Part shown: positions 30,396 through 38,787 of the stretch, one piece after another | Position numbering within the stretch: the stretch's first letter is position 1 | Layout: the number at the start of each line of letters is the position of its first letter | Assembly (NCBI RefSeq): GCF_023333595.1 | Contig: NZ_JAIQZM010000047.1 | Location: forward strand, 1 to 41,093 | Direction: 5' to 3' | DNA: 41,093 bases | DNA from: Argonema galeatum A003/A1 | Lineage (GTDB): Bacteria; Cyanobacteriota; Cyanobacteriia; Cyanobacteriales; Aerosakkonemataceae | The notes under the pieces: generated by a model | The model's database searches: none | Seen by the model: only the letters and a program-made list of their open reading frames with translations | What the model was told of the DNA's origin: nothing | Made by a program: the position numbers and the translations under genes

Positions 30396-31805
30396 ATGTT
30401 TGAAGCTGCTCAAGGCATTCCCGGCTTACCCGATTTGACACAGCCAACTCAACTGATAGAATTTGGGTCAAGGGTACGTCGCATATTCTTTTTTATCGCA
30501 GGCATAGTGGGGTTTTTGGGAATCGTGCTTGCCTTACTCAACTTTTCGGGCCGACGAAACGAACCAGAACTAGGGATTGCGATCGGACAATGGTTAGAAG
30601 GCTACTCGGTATTACTGCGAATGCAATTGCATGGAGCCTTAGTTCTCGCTCTGGTAGTGACAGGTTTTTTTCTTTGTTCAACTTTAGCTAATCGTTATCA
30701 CTTTTGGGAACAAGCGCGAGTTTCTCAAATTGCCGAAAGCGTTTCTGGAGAGAGGTTAGAACAATCAGCACCTCAAATACGTTACGTTATTCAAGAACCT
30801 TACTCTTATAATACTCAAGCTGGTAATAGAATCGTGCGGGTACAGGAAACGCGCACGAGCAACCGCTTTTTATCAGTCGCCGGATCTCAAATTCAGGTTA
30901 AAATCGACCAAACCTCAGATCCGCAAAAGAGAGGACGAGGAATTTATCTGGTAGACTTTAGCGCTGACTACCGAGTTGTTAACCTACTAGATACAACTCA
31001 AAATTTTTTCTTTGAATTATCTCCTCCTAGCAGTTACTCATTACTGCAAAACTTTAAGGTAGAGCAAAACGCTACAAGGCTAAACCCAACTAATCCTGGT
31101 GAATATAGTTTTCCGTTTAGTATTGCGCCAGCAAAAGAAACAAGCTTTCGAGTAACATATAAGGCTCAAGGTTCCCCACGCTGGGTGTATAATGCTAACG
31201 GACAATTATTGTCGAATTTTCGCCTCTCCGTGCTGGCAAATTTCTCTGGTGCTGATTTTGCTAGCGGTATTGTGCCAACTGAAAGTAAGGTCGAAGAAAA
31301 AGGTACTCGATACACTTGGATATTTGATGATAATGTTTCCGTCCAAAACCCATTTGGCGTTTTTACTGCTACAGAGCGAGTCCAAAATACAGGTATTTTA
31401 CCGCGTTTGCTAATATTGGCTCCCGCTTTATTTCTGTGGTGGTTATTGTTGCTGTATTTGTCCCTACCGATGAGTTTACGGGATGTAGCGATCGCAGGTG
31501 GCGTCTTTTTTGCCTGTATCCTAGCTTTGACTTACTTTAGCCGAGTGATAAATCCCCAATTAGCTTGGTTAGTAATTTCACCATTCCTTTTAGTTTTAGC
31601 TTGGGGACTGGGAAGAACATGGCGTGCTTCCCTTGCCGCTTTTATTAGCACCATTGCGGGAGGAGTTCTGCCAGTTTTAGGATTATTAGTACCGTATAGC
31701 GGTTTAACTTTAAGTCTGGCAGGATTGCTCTCTGTGGCTTGGTTAGCAGCGCTAAATTGGTATGGTTTCTATCGGTTGAACCAGGAAACGCGACCCCCAG
31801 GCTAG
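30396..31805 (+). CDS. Polytopic membrane protein of unknown function, CreD-like layout
   Basis: A 469-residue protein with two N-terminal helices (about 30-48 and 76-98), a large extracytoplasmic beta-rich part of about 240 residues, and five to six C-terminal helices (about 345-460). The turn from ANFSGADFASGIVPTESKVE through NPFGVF to the C-terminal helices recalls the CreD inner-membrane family, but I see no diagnostic motif, so this is only a resemblance. It starts 11 bases after pheA and could be cotranscribed. A strong terminator follows. Confidence 0.72.
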   Translation: MFEAAQGIPGLPDLTQPTQLIEFGSRVRRIFFFIAGIVGFLGIVLALLNFSGRRNEPELGIAIGQWLEGYSVLLRMQLHGALVLALVVTGFFLCSTLANRYHFWEQARVSQIAESVSGERLEQSAPQIRYVIQEPYSYNTQAGNRIVRVQETRTSNRFLSVAGSQIQVKIDQTSDPQKRGRGIYLVDFSADYRVVNLLDTTQNFFFELSPPSSYSLLQNFKVEQNATRLNPTNPGEYSFPFSIAPAKETSFRVTYKAQGSPRWVYNANGQLLSNFRLSVLANFSGADFASGIVPTESKVEEKGTRYTWIFDDNVSVQNPFGVFTATERVQNTGILPRLLILAPALFLWWLLLLYLSLPMSLRDVAIAGGVFFACILALTYFSRVINPQLAWLVISPFLLVLAWGLGRTWRASLAAFISTIAGGVLPVLGLLVPYSGLTLSLAGLLSVAWLAALNWYGFYRLNQETRPPG

Positions 31806-31811
31806 CTCCAT

Positions 31812-31851
31812 AAAAACCGAGTTTCTAGAGCATTAGAGAAACTCGGTTTTT
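31812..31851. terminator. Bidirectional intrinsic terminator
   Basis: AAAAACCGAGTTTCT pairs perfectly with AGAAACTCGGTTTTT over 15 bases around a 10-base loop. A-runs and T-runs flank the GC part on both sides, so it can stop both the membrane-protein gene and the opposing Lon-domain gene. Confidence 0.88.
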
Positions 31852-31869
31852 GTAAAATTATTGTAATTT

Positions 31870-32511
31870 TCAGCTTTTGAGCGTATCTTTCAGTACAGTG
31901 CGAGCTGCCAGGTGATTGCGGGTGGAAGTCAAAATTTCCGCTTCGCGTTCGAGTCGGGCGGCGGTATCCTCCATTTCTAGCAGCGATTGCTGTTCTGCTG
32001 GTACACCGTAGAGGTTGCTGGCAACCCAATAGGATAATTCCCTGGGCAGACTGGGAATGTCATCGGGTAATTCAATATTTTGGTCTGTCAACTTAGCCGA
32101 AAGACGAACTACATCTCGCAACAGTTGTTCCACCTCTGACCCCAAAGAATTTAATTGCTTCTGGGGAGGTCGATCTTCAATCCATTCCACCAAACCAACT
32201 CTGTAGGGCTTATCTCTAACGTACTCTAGGACGCGGAACCTTTGCTGGCCTAAAGTTAAGACCTTCATGCGATCGTCCGGTAGACGCTGATACCGGATAA
32301 TTTCGGCACAGCACCCAACAGATGCGGGGTTACCGGATGATTCCATCTGCAATACCCCAAAGCGGCGATCGCTTTCCAGAATGGTGTTCATCATGATTCG
32401 GTAGCGAAACTCAAAGATATGCAGCGGCAGGGGTCTACCTGGAAACAAAACGACTTCCGGCAACGGGAAAAGAGGAAGCTCTCGCACAGCAATTGAGGAA
32501 GAGGGTGCCAT
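31870..32511 (-). CDS. LON peptidase substrate-binding domain protein
   Basis: A 213-residue protein equal to the N-terminal (LAN/PUA-like) domain of Lon without the AAA+ and protease parts. The start ELPLFPLPEVVLFPGRPLPL and HIFEFRYRIMMNTILESDRR is standard, and RFGVLQM and GCCAEIIRYQRLPDDRMKVL follow. The C-terminal helical part (about 125-200) matches stand-alone members found in most cyanobacteria. It probably binds protein substrates or cofactors rather than cutting them. It is downstream of rpsJ but separated by a terminator-like hairpin. Confidence 0.92.
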   Translation of the reverse strand: MAPSSSIAVRELPLFPLPEVVLFPGRPLPLHIFEFRYRIMMNTILESDRRFGVLQMESSGNPASVGCCAEIIRYQRLPDDRMKVLTLGQQRFRVLEYVRDKPYRVGLVEWIEDRPPQKQLNSLGSEVEQLLRDVVRLSAKLTDQNIELPDDIPSLPRELSYWVASNLYGVPAEQQSLLEMEDTAARLEREAEILTSTRNHLAARTVLKDTLKS

Positions 32512-32587
32512 AGTACAGTCAGTAAAGGCGCTTCTTTAACTACTTTAGCCGATCTGCACTATAAAAAAGCAAGAAATATCAATAAAT

Positions 32588-32617
32588 AAGCCTTTTAGAA
32601 ATAATCCTAAAAGGCTT
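32588..32617 (-). terminator. Terminator after rpsJ (str operon end)
   Basis: AAGCCTTTTAG and CTAAAAGGCTT form a perfect 11-bp stem around 8 bases, about 30 bases past the rpsJ stop on the minus strand. A-T rich sequence follows (TTATTTATT in the transcript), typical of an intrinsic terminator. Confidence 0.8.
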
Positions 32618-32646
32618 AGATGGAAAATAATTTACTAATGCGCCGA

Positions 32647-32964
32647 TTAAAGTTTTACTTCGATATCCACACCTGCTGGCAGATCGAGTTTCATCAAGGC
32701 ATCAATAGTTTTAGAAGAAGGTTGATAAATGTCGATAATACGGCGGTGAGTGCGCGTTTCAAAATGTTCCCGCGAATCTTTATCTACGTGAGGGGAACGC
32801 AGAAGGCAATAGATTTTCCGGCGCGTGGGGAGGGGAATGGGGCCGATCGCTGTAGCTTGCGTCCGATTGGCTGTATCGACAATCTTCTCGCAAGAAGTAT
32901 CGAGCAGACGGCGATCGAAAGCCTTAAGACGAATACGAATTTTTTGTTGCTGAAGTGCTGCCAT
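32647..32964 (-). CDS. rpsJ: 30S ribosomal protein S10
   Basis: A 105-residue ribosomal protein that also acts as NusE in transcription antitermination. All family blocks are present: KIRIRLKAFDRRLLDTSCEK, GPIPLPTRRKIYCLLRSPHV and the EHFETRTHRRIIDIYQPSSK loop. In cyanobacteria it is the last gene of the str operon after tuf, as found here (130-base gap with a hairpin). Nothing unusual. Confidence 0.97.
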   Translation of the reverse strand: MAALQQQKIRIRLKAFDRRLLDTSCEKIVDTANRTQATAIGPIPLPTRRKIYCLLRSPHVDKDSREHFETRTHRRIIDIYQPSSKTIDALMKLDLPAGVDIEVKL

Positions 32965-33042
32965 TTTAAATTTTCTAGGTTCTGAGTAGTGGGTAAGGGC
33001 AAATGCTAGTGAAATGCCCTGTTAGTTCAAAGAAGGATGCCA

Positions 33043-33075
33043 AAGGAGCAGAAAGGCATCTGCTTTCTGCTCCTT
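33043..33075 (-). promoter_or_regulatory. Hairpin between tuf and rpsJ
   Basis: AAGGAGCAGAAAG and CTTTCTGCTCCTT form a perfect 13-bp stem with a 7-base loop. It is 19 bases past the tuf stop in the direction of the operon. Only a short T-run follows, so it may be a leaky terminator or a processing/stabilising hairpin that sets the tuf to rpsJ ratio. Confidence 0.6.
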
Positions 33076-33093
33076 ATTTATTTGGAGACGCTT

Positions 33094-34323
<1,230 letters not shown>

Positions 34324-34369
34324 GAATTTAGATGTTCCTTTTCCTTTGATCGATTATCGATTGGAGACT

Positions 34370-34417
34370 AAAGATTTTAGATCTTAGATTCAATTCAATC
34401 TAAAATCTAAAATCTTT
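34370..34417. repeat. 21-bp AT-rich inverted repeat between fusA and tuf
   Basis: AAAGATTTTAGATCTTAGATT pairs with the complement at 34397-34417 with one mismatch around a 6-base loop. The arms are built of TTTTAGA heptamers, a repeat type seen again at 38111-38151. It is inside the str operon. Confidence 0.75.
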
Positions 34418-34429
34418 AATCTAAAATCG

Positions 34430-36505
34430 TTATGCGTTCCCTTTGCTCTTGGCGATGATAGCTTCAGCCACGTTACGCGGCACTTCTTCGTAGTGGCTAA
34501 ACTCCATCGAGAAGATGCCCCGGCCTTGCGTCTTAGACCGGATATCCGTAGCGTAGCCAAACATTTCTGCCAGCGGTACCTTAGTGGTTACCTTGGCAAT
34601 TCCCTGTTCGGAGCCCATTCCTTCGATTTGACCGCGACGGGAGTTGAGGTCACCCATTACATCTCCCAAATAGTTTTCGGGAACTTCCACCTCAACTTTC
34701 ATCATAGGCTCCAACAGCACGGGCGAAGCCTTCATCACAGCGTCTTTGATTGCCATTGACCCAGCAATTTTAAAGGCCATTTCTGAGGAGTCTACGTCGT
34801 GGTAAGACCCATCTACCAGGGTTGCTCTCAGGTCAATCACCGGGTATCCGGCCAAAATCCCTGATTCGCAGCTTTCTTTGATTCCTTCCTCGATCGGTTT
34901 GATGTATTCTTTGGGAATGACACCACCGACAATTTTGGAGACGAATTCAAAGCCGGTTCCCGGTTCTCCAGGTTGGACTTCGATCACTGCGTGACCGTAC
35001 TGACCTTTACCACCGCTTTGACGGATAAATTTACCTTCTGCCCTGACAGCTTTGCGTATCGTTTCGCGGTAAGCAACTTGCGGCGCACCGACATTTGCTT
35101 CTACCTTGAATTCGCGCAACATCCGGTCAACCAGAATTTCCAGGTGCAATTCGCCCATCCCCGCGATCACGGTTTGGTTGGTTTCGGGGTCATTGCGGAC
35201 TCGGAAGGTGGGGTCTTCTTCCGACAAGGAATTGAGAGCTTTGGAGAGCTTCTCCATATCCTGTTTGGTTTTTGGTTCAACAGCTACGGAGATGACTGGC
35301 TCTGGAATAAACAAGGACTCTAGAATCACAGGGGCGTTTTCATCGCAGATGGTATCGCCGGTAATGGTGTCCTTCAGACCAAGCGCAGCGCCTAAGTCAC
35401 CCGCTCTTAGTTCATCCACATCAATCCGTTCGTCCGCCTTCAACACAATCAGGCGAGATACTCGTTCCTTTTTATCTTTGGTTGAGTTAAGGACGTAGCT
35501 GCCCTTTTTGAGGACGCCAGAGTAAACCCGAATGAAGGTTAGGCGACCGTAGGGGTCTGCCATGATCTTGAAGGCTAAGGCTGACATCGGCTCGCTATCT
35601 GCGGCGGTCCGCAATACCGGGCTGCCATCTAGCAATTGGCCTTGAATGGGAGGAACGTCTATTGGGGCGGGCAGGTAATCAACCACGGCATCCAACAATG
35701 GCTGAACGCCTTTGTTTTTGAAAGCCGAACCGCAGAGCAGGGGCACGATCGTACCAGCTATAGTACCTTTCCGCAGTGCCGTTTTGATTTCCGCTTCGGT
35801 GAATTCTTCGCCTTCTAGGTATTTCTCGGTTAGGACATCATCTGTTTCGGCTACGGCTTCGATCAGCTTGAGCCGGAATTCGTCTGCTTTGTCTTGCAGG
35901 TCAGCCGGAATGTCTCTTTCCTCGATTTCTTTTCCTTGATCGTCTTTATAGAACGAGGCTTTCATGCGTACCAAGTCTATGATTCCCTGGAAGTCATTTT
36001 CTGACCCTATAGGAAGCTGAATAGGTACTGCATTTGACCTCATGCGATCGACGATCTGGTCGTAAACTTTATAGAAGTTTGCTCCCGTCCGATCCATTTT
36101 ATTGACGAAGACAATCCGAGGCACGTTATACCGATCTGCCTGCCGCCAAACTGTCTCCGATTGAGGCTGCACTCCACCTACCGAGCAGAATACAGCGATC
36201 ACCCCATCTAATACCCTCATGGAACGTTCGACTTCAATGGTGAAGTCAACGTGCCCTGGTGTATCGATGATGTTGATTTTATGGTCTTTCCAACTGGTGG
36301 TGATTGCGGCAGCAGTAATGGTAATTCCTCGCTCCCGCTCTTGCTCCATCCAGTCAGTTACGGTGGTTCCTTCATGGACTTCTCCAATCTTATGAACCGT
36401 TCCCGAATAGAACAGAATCCGTTCTGTTGTTGTTGTCTTGCCCGCATCAATGTGGGCTGCAATCCCGATGTTGCGTGTTCTTTCAAGCGGGACGATACGT
36501 GCCAC
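34430..36505 (-). CDS. fusA: Elongation factor G
   Basis: GTPase that drives ribosomal translocation and, with RRF, recycling. It has 691 residues. The G1 motif is AHIDAGKTTTTERIL near the start, G3 DTPGHVDFT, and G4 VNKMDRTGANF. Domains II-V follow, including the EFG domain IV block IRQSGGKGQYGHAVIEVQPG and the domain V ends RGIFSMEFSHYEEVP. Its size and full motif set fit the housekeeping EF-G, supported by its place in the str operon between rpsG and tuf. Confidence 0.98.
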   Translation of the reverse strand: MARIVPLERTRNIGIAAHIDAGKTTTTERILFYSGTVHKIGEVHEGTTVTDWMEQERERGITITAAAITTSWKDHKINIIDTPGHVDFTIEVERSMRVLDGVIAVFCSVGGVQPQSETVWRQADRYNVPRIVFVNKMDRTGANFYKVYDQIVDRMRSNAVPIQLPIGSENDFQGIIDLVRMKASFYKDDQGKEIEERDIPADLQDKADEFRLKLIEAVAETDDVLTEKYLEGEEFTEAEIKTALRKGTIAGTIVPLLCGSAFKNKGVQPLLDAVVDYLPAPIDVPPIQGQLLDGSPVLRTAADSEPMSALAFKIMADPYGRLTFIRVYSGVLKKGSYVLNSTKDKKERVSRLIVLKADERIDVDELRAGDLGAALGLKDTITGDTICDENAPVILESLFIPEPVISVAVEPKTKQDMEKLSKALNSLSEEDPTFRVRNDPETNQTVIAGMGELHLEILVDRMLREFKVEANVGAPQVAYRETIRKAVRAEGKFIRQSGGKGQYGHAVIEVQPGEPGTGFEFVSKIVGGVIPKEYIKPIEEGIKESCESGILAGYPVIDLRATLVDGSYHDVDSSEMAFKIAGSMAIKDAVMKASPVLLEPMMKVEVEVPENYLGDVMGDLNSRRGQIEGMGSEQGIAKVTTKVPLAEMFGYATDIRSKTQGRGIFSMEFSHYEEVPRNVAEAIIAKSKGNA

Positions 36506-36598
36506 GGCTACCTCCTTTGGTTATTGCCGTAGATAAAAATTCGTTACTCTCTGTTAAGATTCTATACTTTTCTGATGCCCTCGCGGGTAAATCGGGAA

Positions 36599-37069
36599 TC
36601 AATACCGATAATGGGCAAAAGCTTTATTTGCTTCCGCCATCCGGTGAGTTTCTTCCCGTTTGCGAATTGCGCTACCCGTCTCGTTAGCGGCATCCATCAG
36701 CTCGTTAGCCAATTTGCTGGCCATTGTTCGTCCGGCTCTCGCCCTAGAAAATTGAATCAACCAGCGTAGGGCTAACGTTGCACCCCTGTCCGCACGGACT
36801 TCCATTGGCACTTGGTAGGTCGCACCGCCCACCCGGCGAGCTTTCACTTCTACCAAGGGCGTTGCATTGCGGACAGCCCGCTCAAACGTTTCCAGTGCAT
36901 CTCCACCTGTCCGTTCCTCAATTATTTTAAGGGCATCATAAACAATTCCAGATGCAACGGACTCTTTCCCACTTCTCATTACCCGCCGCATAATCATGGT
37001 AACTAGGCGACTGTTATACACCGAGTCGGGTGGTATGGGACGTTTTTGAATGACAGCACGACGAGACAT
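36599..37069 (-). CDS. rpsG: 30S ribosomal protein S7
   Basis: A 156-residue small-subunit head protein binding 16S rRNA. I take the start at ATG 37069 giving MSRRAVIQKRPIPPDSVYNS, which is the normal N-terminus; the frame stays open 17 codons further upstream but that part is not conserved. Family blocks: VTMIMRRVMRSGKESVASGI and the GGATYQVPMEVRADRGATLA region, ending NKAFAHYRY. It lies between rpsL and fusA, as expected. Confidence 0.96.
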   Translation of the reverse strand: MSRRAVIQKRPIPPDSVYNSRLVTMIMRRVMRSGKESVASGIVYDALKIIEERTGGDALETFERAVRNATPLVEVKARRVGGATYQVPMEVRADRGATLALRWLIQFSRARAGRTMASKLANELMDAANETGSAIRKREETHRMAEANKAFAHYRY

Positions 37070-37187
37070 ATTAAGCCAATTCCATGAAATTTCAAATGCC
37101 GACGCTAATTGCTTAGGCAAAGCTTAGAGTGAGTACATTTTTTGCTTTTGGGCCTCCAAAAGTGGCCAGACGCAAGATGAAAGCATC

Positions 37188-37568
37188 TCACGCCTTTGGT
37201 TTAGGACGCTTTGTTCCGTATTTAGAACGACCTTGACGGCGATCTTTTACTCCGGCAGTATCTAAAGTACCGCGAATAATGTGATATCTGACTCCGGGCA
37301 AGTCCTTTACCCGACCGCCCCGAATCATCACTACGGAGTGTTCTTGCAAATTATGACCGATGCCCGGAATATAGGATGTCACTTCAAACCCAGAGGTGAG
37401 GCGCACTCTGGCTACTTTGCGTAAAGCTGAGTTGGGCTTTTTAGGAGTTGTTGTATAAACTCTTGTACAAACGCCACGGCGCTGCGGGCAACTCTTCAAC
37501 GCTGGAGATTTGGTTTTCTTGCGCGCTTTTTGCCGTTCATCACGAATTAGTTGTTGGATTGTGGGCAT
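37188..37568 (-). CDS. rpsL: 30S ribosomal protein S12
   Basis: A 126-residue decoding-centre protein; first gene of the str operon. It has the conserved TPKKPNSALRKVARVRL and PGIGHNLQEHSVVMIRGGRV loops; the lysine of TPKKPN and the RVKDLPGVRYH loop are the classic streptomycin-resistance positions and are wild type. The basic KRPKPKA tail is usual for cyanobacteria. A good promoter lies 50-80 bases upstream. Confidence 0.98.
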   Translation of the reverse strand: MPTIQQLIRDERQKARKKTKSPALKSCPQRRGVCTRVYTTTPKKPNSALRKVARVRLTSGFEVTSYIPGIGHNLQEHSVVMIRGGRVKDLPGVRYHIIRGTLDTAGVKDRRQGRSKYGTKRPKPKA

Positions 37569-37618
37569 GAACTCTCAATCTACAGTTTCTGGCTGCTTTA
37601 AATTAACCACAAATGTAG

Positions 37619-37648
37619 ATTATATCGCTTTTATTTTCTTTATGTCAA
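37619..37648 (-). promoter_or_regulatory. Sigma-70 type promoter of the str operon
   Basis: On the minus strand a perfect TTGACA (37643-37648) and a perfect TATAAT (37619-37624) are separated by 18 bases of A-rich sequence. It is 50 bases upstream of the rpsL start, so the expected leader is about 40-45 bases. A near-consensus promoter fits a highly expressed ribosomal operon. Confidence 0.8.
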
Positions 37649-37700
37649 CTGCCTAACAAAACATCATAGGTTAATGCTTTTGGGCCACAAAGCCCGTACT

Positions 37701-38063
37701 TCAGCGATCGATCGAGAAGGAGTTACCGCAGCCACAGGTTTGAGTCGCATTAGGATTATGAAAGCGAAAACCGCCACCCATAAGATCTTCTGAGTAATCT
37801 AAGGTGAGGCCATCAAGGTATGGAAAGCTTTGAGCTTCCACGACCACTTGCAAACCATTGCAATCATAAACCCGATCGCGCCTAGCGATCTGGGTAAGAC
37901 CCAGATCTGTTTCACCGATCGCATCGTCAAACTCCATTGTATACAACATTCCAGAACAGCCACCGGGCTGAACGCTGAGCCGAAACAGTGCCACTTTCCG
38001 CTGTTTTAGCTTGGCTCTGAGCCGTTTTACTTCACTGGCTGCTGATGCGCTGAGATGGATCAT
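37701..38063 (-). CDS. IscA/SufA-type Fe-S cluster assembly protein
   Basis: About 120 residues from ATG 38063 (IHLSASAASEVKRL start). The longer frame from 38093 would add PNDLFFFKS, which comes from a CCCAATGCC repeat. Three cluster-ligand cysteines are present: C36 in GGCSG, and C110 and C112 in CGCG. A-type carriers bind iron or a [2Fe-2S]/[4Fe-4S] cluster and hand it on. Cyanobacteria have IscA and SufA; which one this is cannot be fixed from sequence alone. It is just upstream of the str operon on the same strand. Confidence 0.9.
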   Translation of the reverse strand: MIHLSASAASEVKRLRAKLKQRKVALFRLSVQPGGCSGMLYTMEFDDAIGETDLGLTQIARRDRVYDCNGLQVVVEAQSFPYLDGLTLDYSEDLMGGGFRFHNPNATQTCGCGNSFSIDR

Positions 38064-38110
38064 TGACTTAAAAAAGAACAAGTCATTGGGCATTGAGCAT
38101 TGGGCAAAGG

Positions 38111-38151
38111 GAATTTTAGATTTCAGACTTTAAATCTAAAATCTGAAATTC
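38111..38151. repeat. AT-rich inverted repeat of TTTTAGA heptamers
   Basis: 17-base arms with two G-T or mismatch positions surround CTTTAAA, in the spacer between the cupin and the Fe-S gene. Same word family as the repeat at 34370-34417. May serve as terminator of the cupin gene. Confidence 0.65.
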
Positions 38152-38160
38152 ACTCTGCCC

Positions 38161-38574
38161 CTAGTTGCGGGCGTAATCGTCTTGAAAACGGACAATATCA
38201 TCTTCCCCTAGATATTCTCCATTTTGCACCTCAATCAAGATCAGAGAAATAACACCAGGATTTTCCAGCCTGTGATTGGTACACTGGGGAACGTATGTAG
38301 ACTCATTAGCGGCAAGCAACCGTTCTTCATCTCCACAAGTTACTTTAGCAGTACCTGAAACCACGATCCAGTGTTCGCTGCGGTGATGGTGCATCTGTAA
38401 GCTAAGCCGGTGACCGGGCTTGACTTCAATTCGCTTGATCTTGTAACCCCGTCCTTCTTCCAAAGTAGTGAAGGAACCCCAAGGACGCAGTTCTGTTGCT
38501 GCAACTGTGTTTGGTGTTGCTAGGAGGGATGAAGGTCGCACGGTTACTTGAGAAATTTCTTGAGACTGAGCCAT
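38161..38574 (-). CDS. Cupin protein, mannose-6-phosphate isomerase type II C-terminal-like
   Basis: A 137-residue single cupin. The metal-binding motif is seen in HRLSLQMHHHRSEHWIVVSG, with histidines and the later EHW glutamate/histidine. RPWGSFTTLEEGRGYKIKRI is the typical start of the type II phosphomannose isomerase C-terminal domain found next to GDP-mannose pyrophosphorylases. Here no pyrophosphorylase is fused, so the isomerase reaction is uncertain; a small stand-alone PMI or sugar-binding protein are both possible. It is independent of its neighbours. Confidence 0.88.
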   Translation of the reverse strand: MAQSQEISQVTVRPSSLLATPNTVAATELRPWGSFTTLEEGRGYKIKRIEVKPGHRLSLQMHHHRSEHWIVVSGTAKVTCGDEERLLAANESTYVPQCTNHRLENPGVISLILIEVQNGEYLGEDDIVRFQDDYARN

Positions 38575-38787
38575 GACTTCTTTCCTTGAGTGCCGATCTA
38601 GAATTAATTTTGTGAAAATATATGAAAAGAGAGGAAGATTTTCAACGATCGGATCGGTAATACGGCGAAACCTTAGCTAAACATAACAAAATCTACCTGG
38701 CATCTGTCACGGCAAAGTCACTCAATAGTGGCAATTTATATCAATTCTTCATCTAGGAATTGTTATCTTTAAAAAAACTTTAAATGT

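Noticed and set aside
34493..36769. Plus-strand frames of 60-130 codons over fusA and rpsG
   Set aside because: They are shadows of fusA/rpsG; the coded peptides are rich in Ser/Phe/Cys with no domain pattern.
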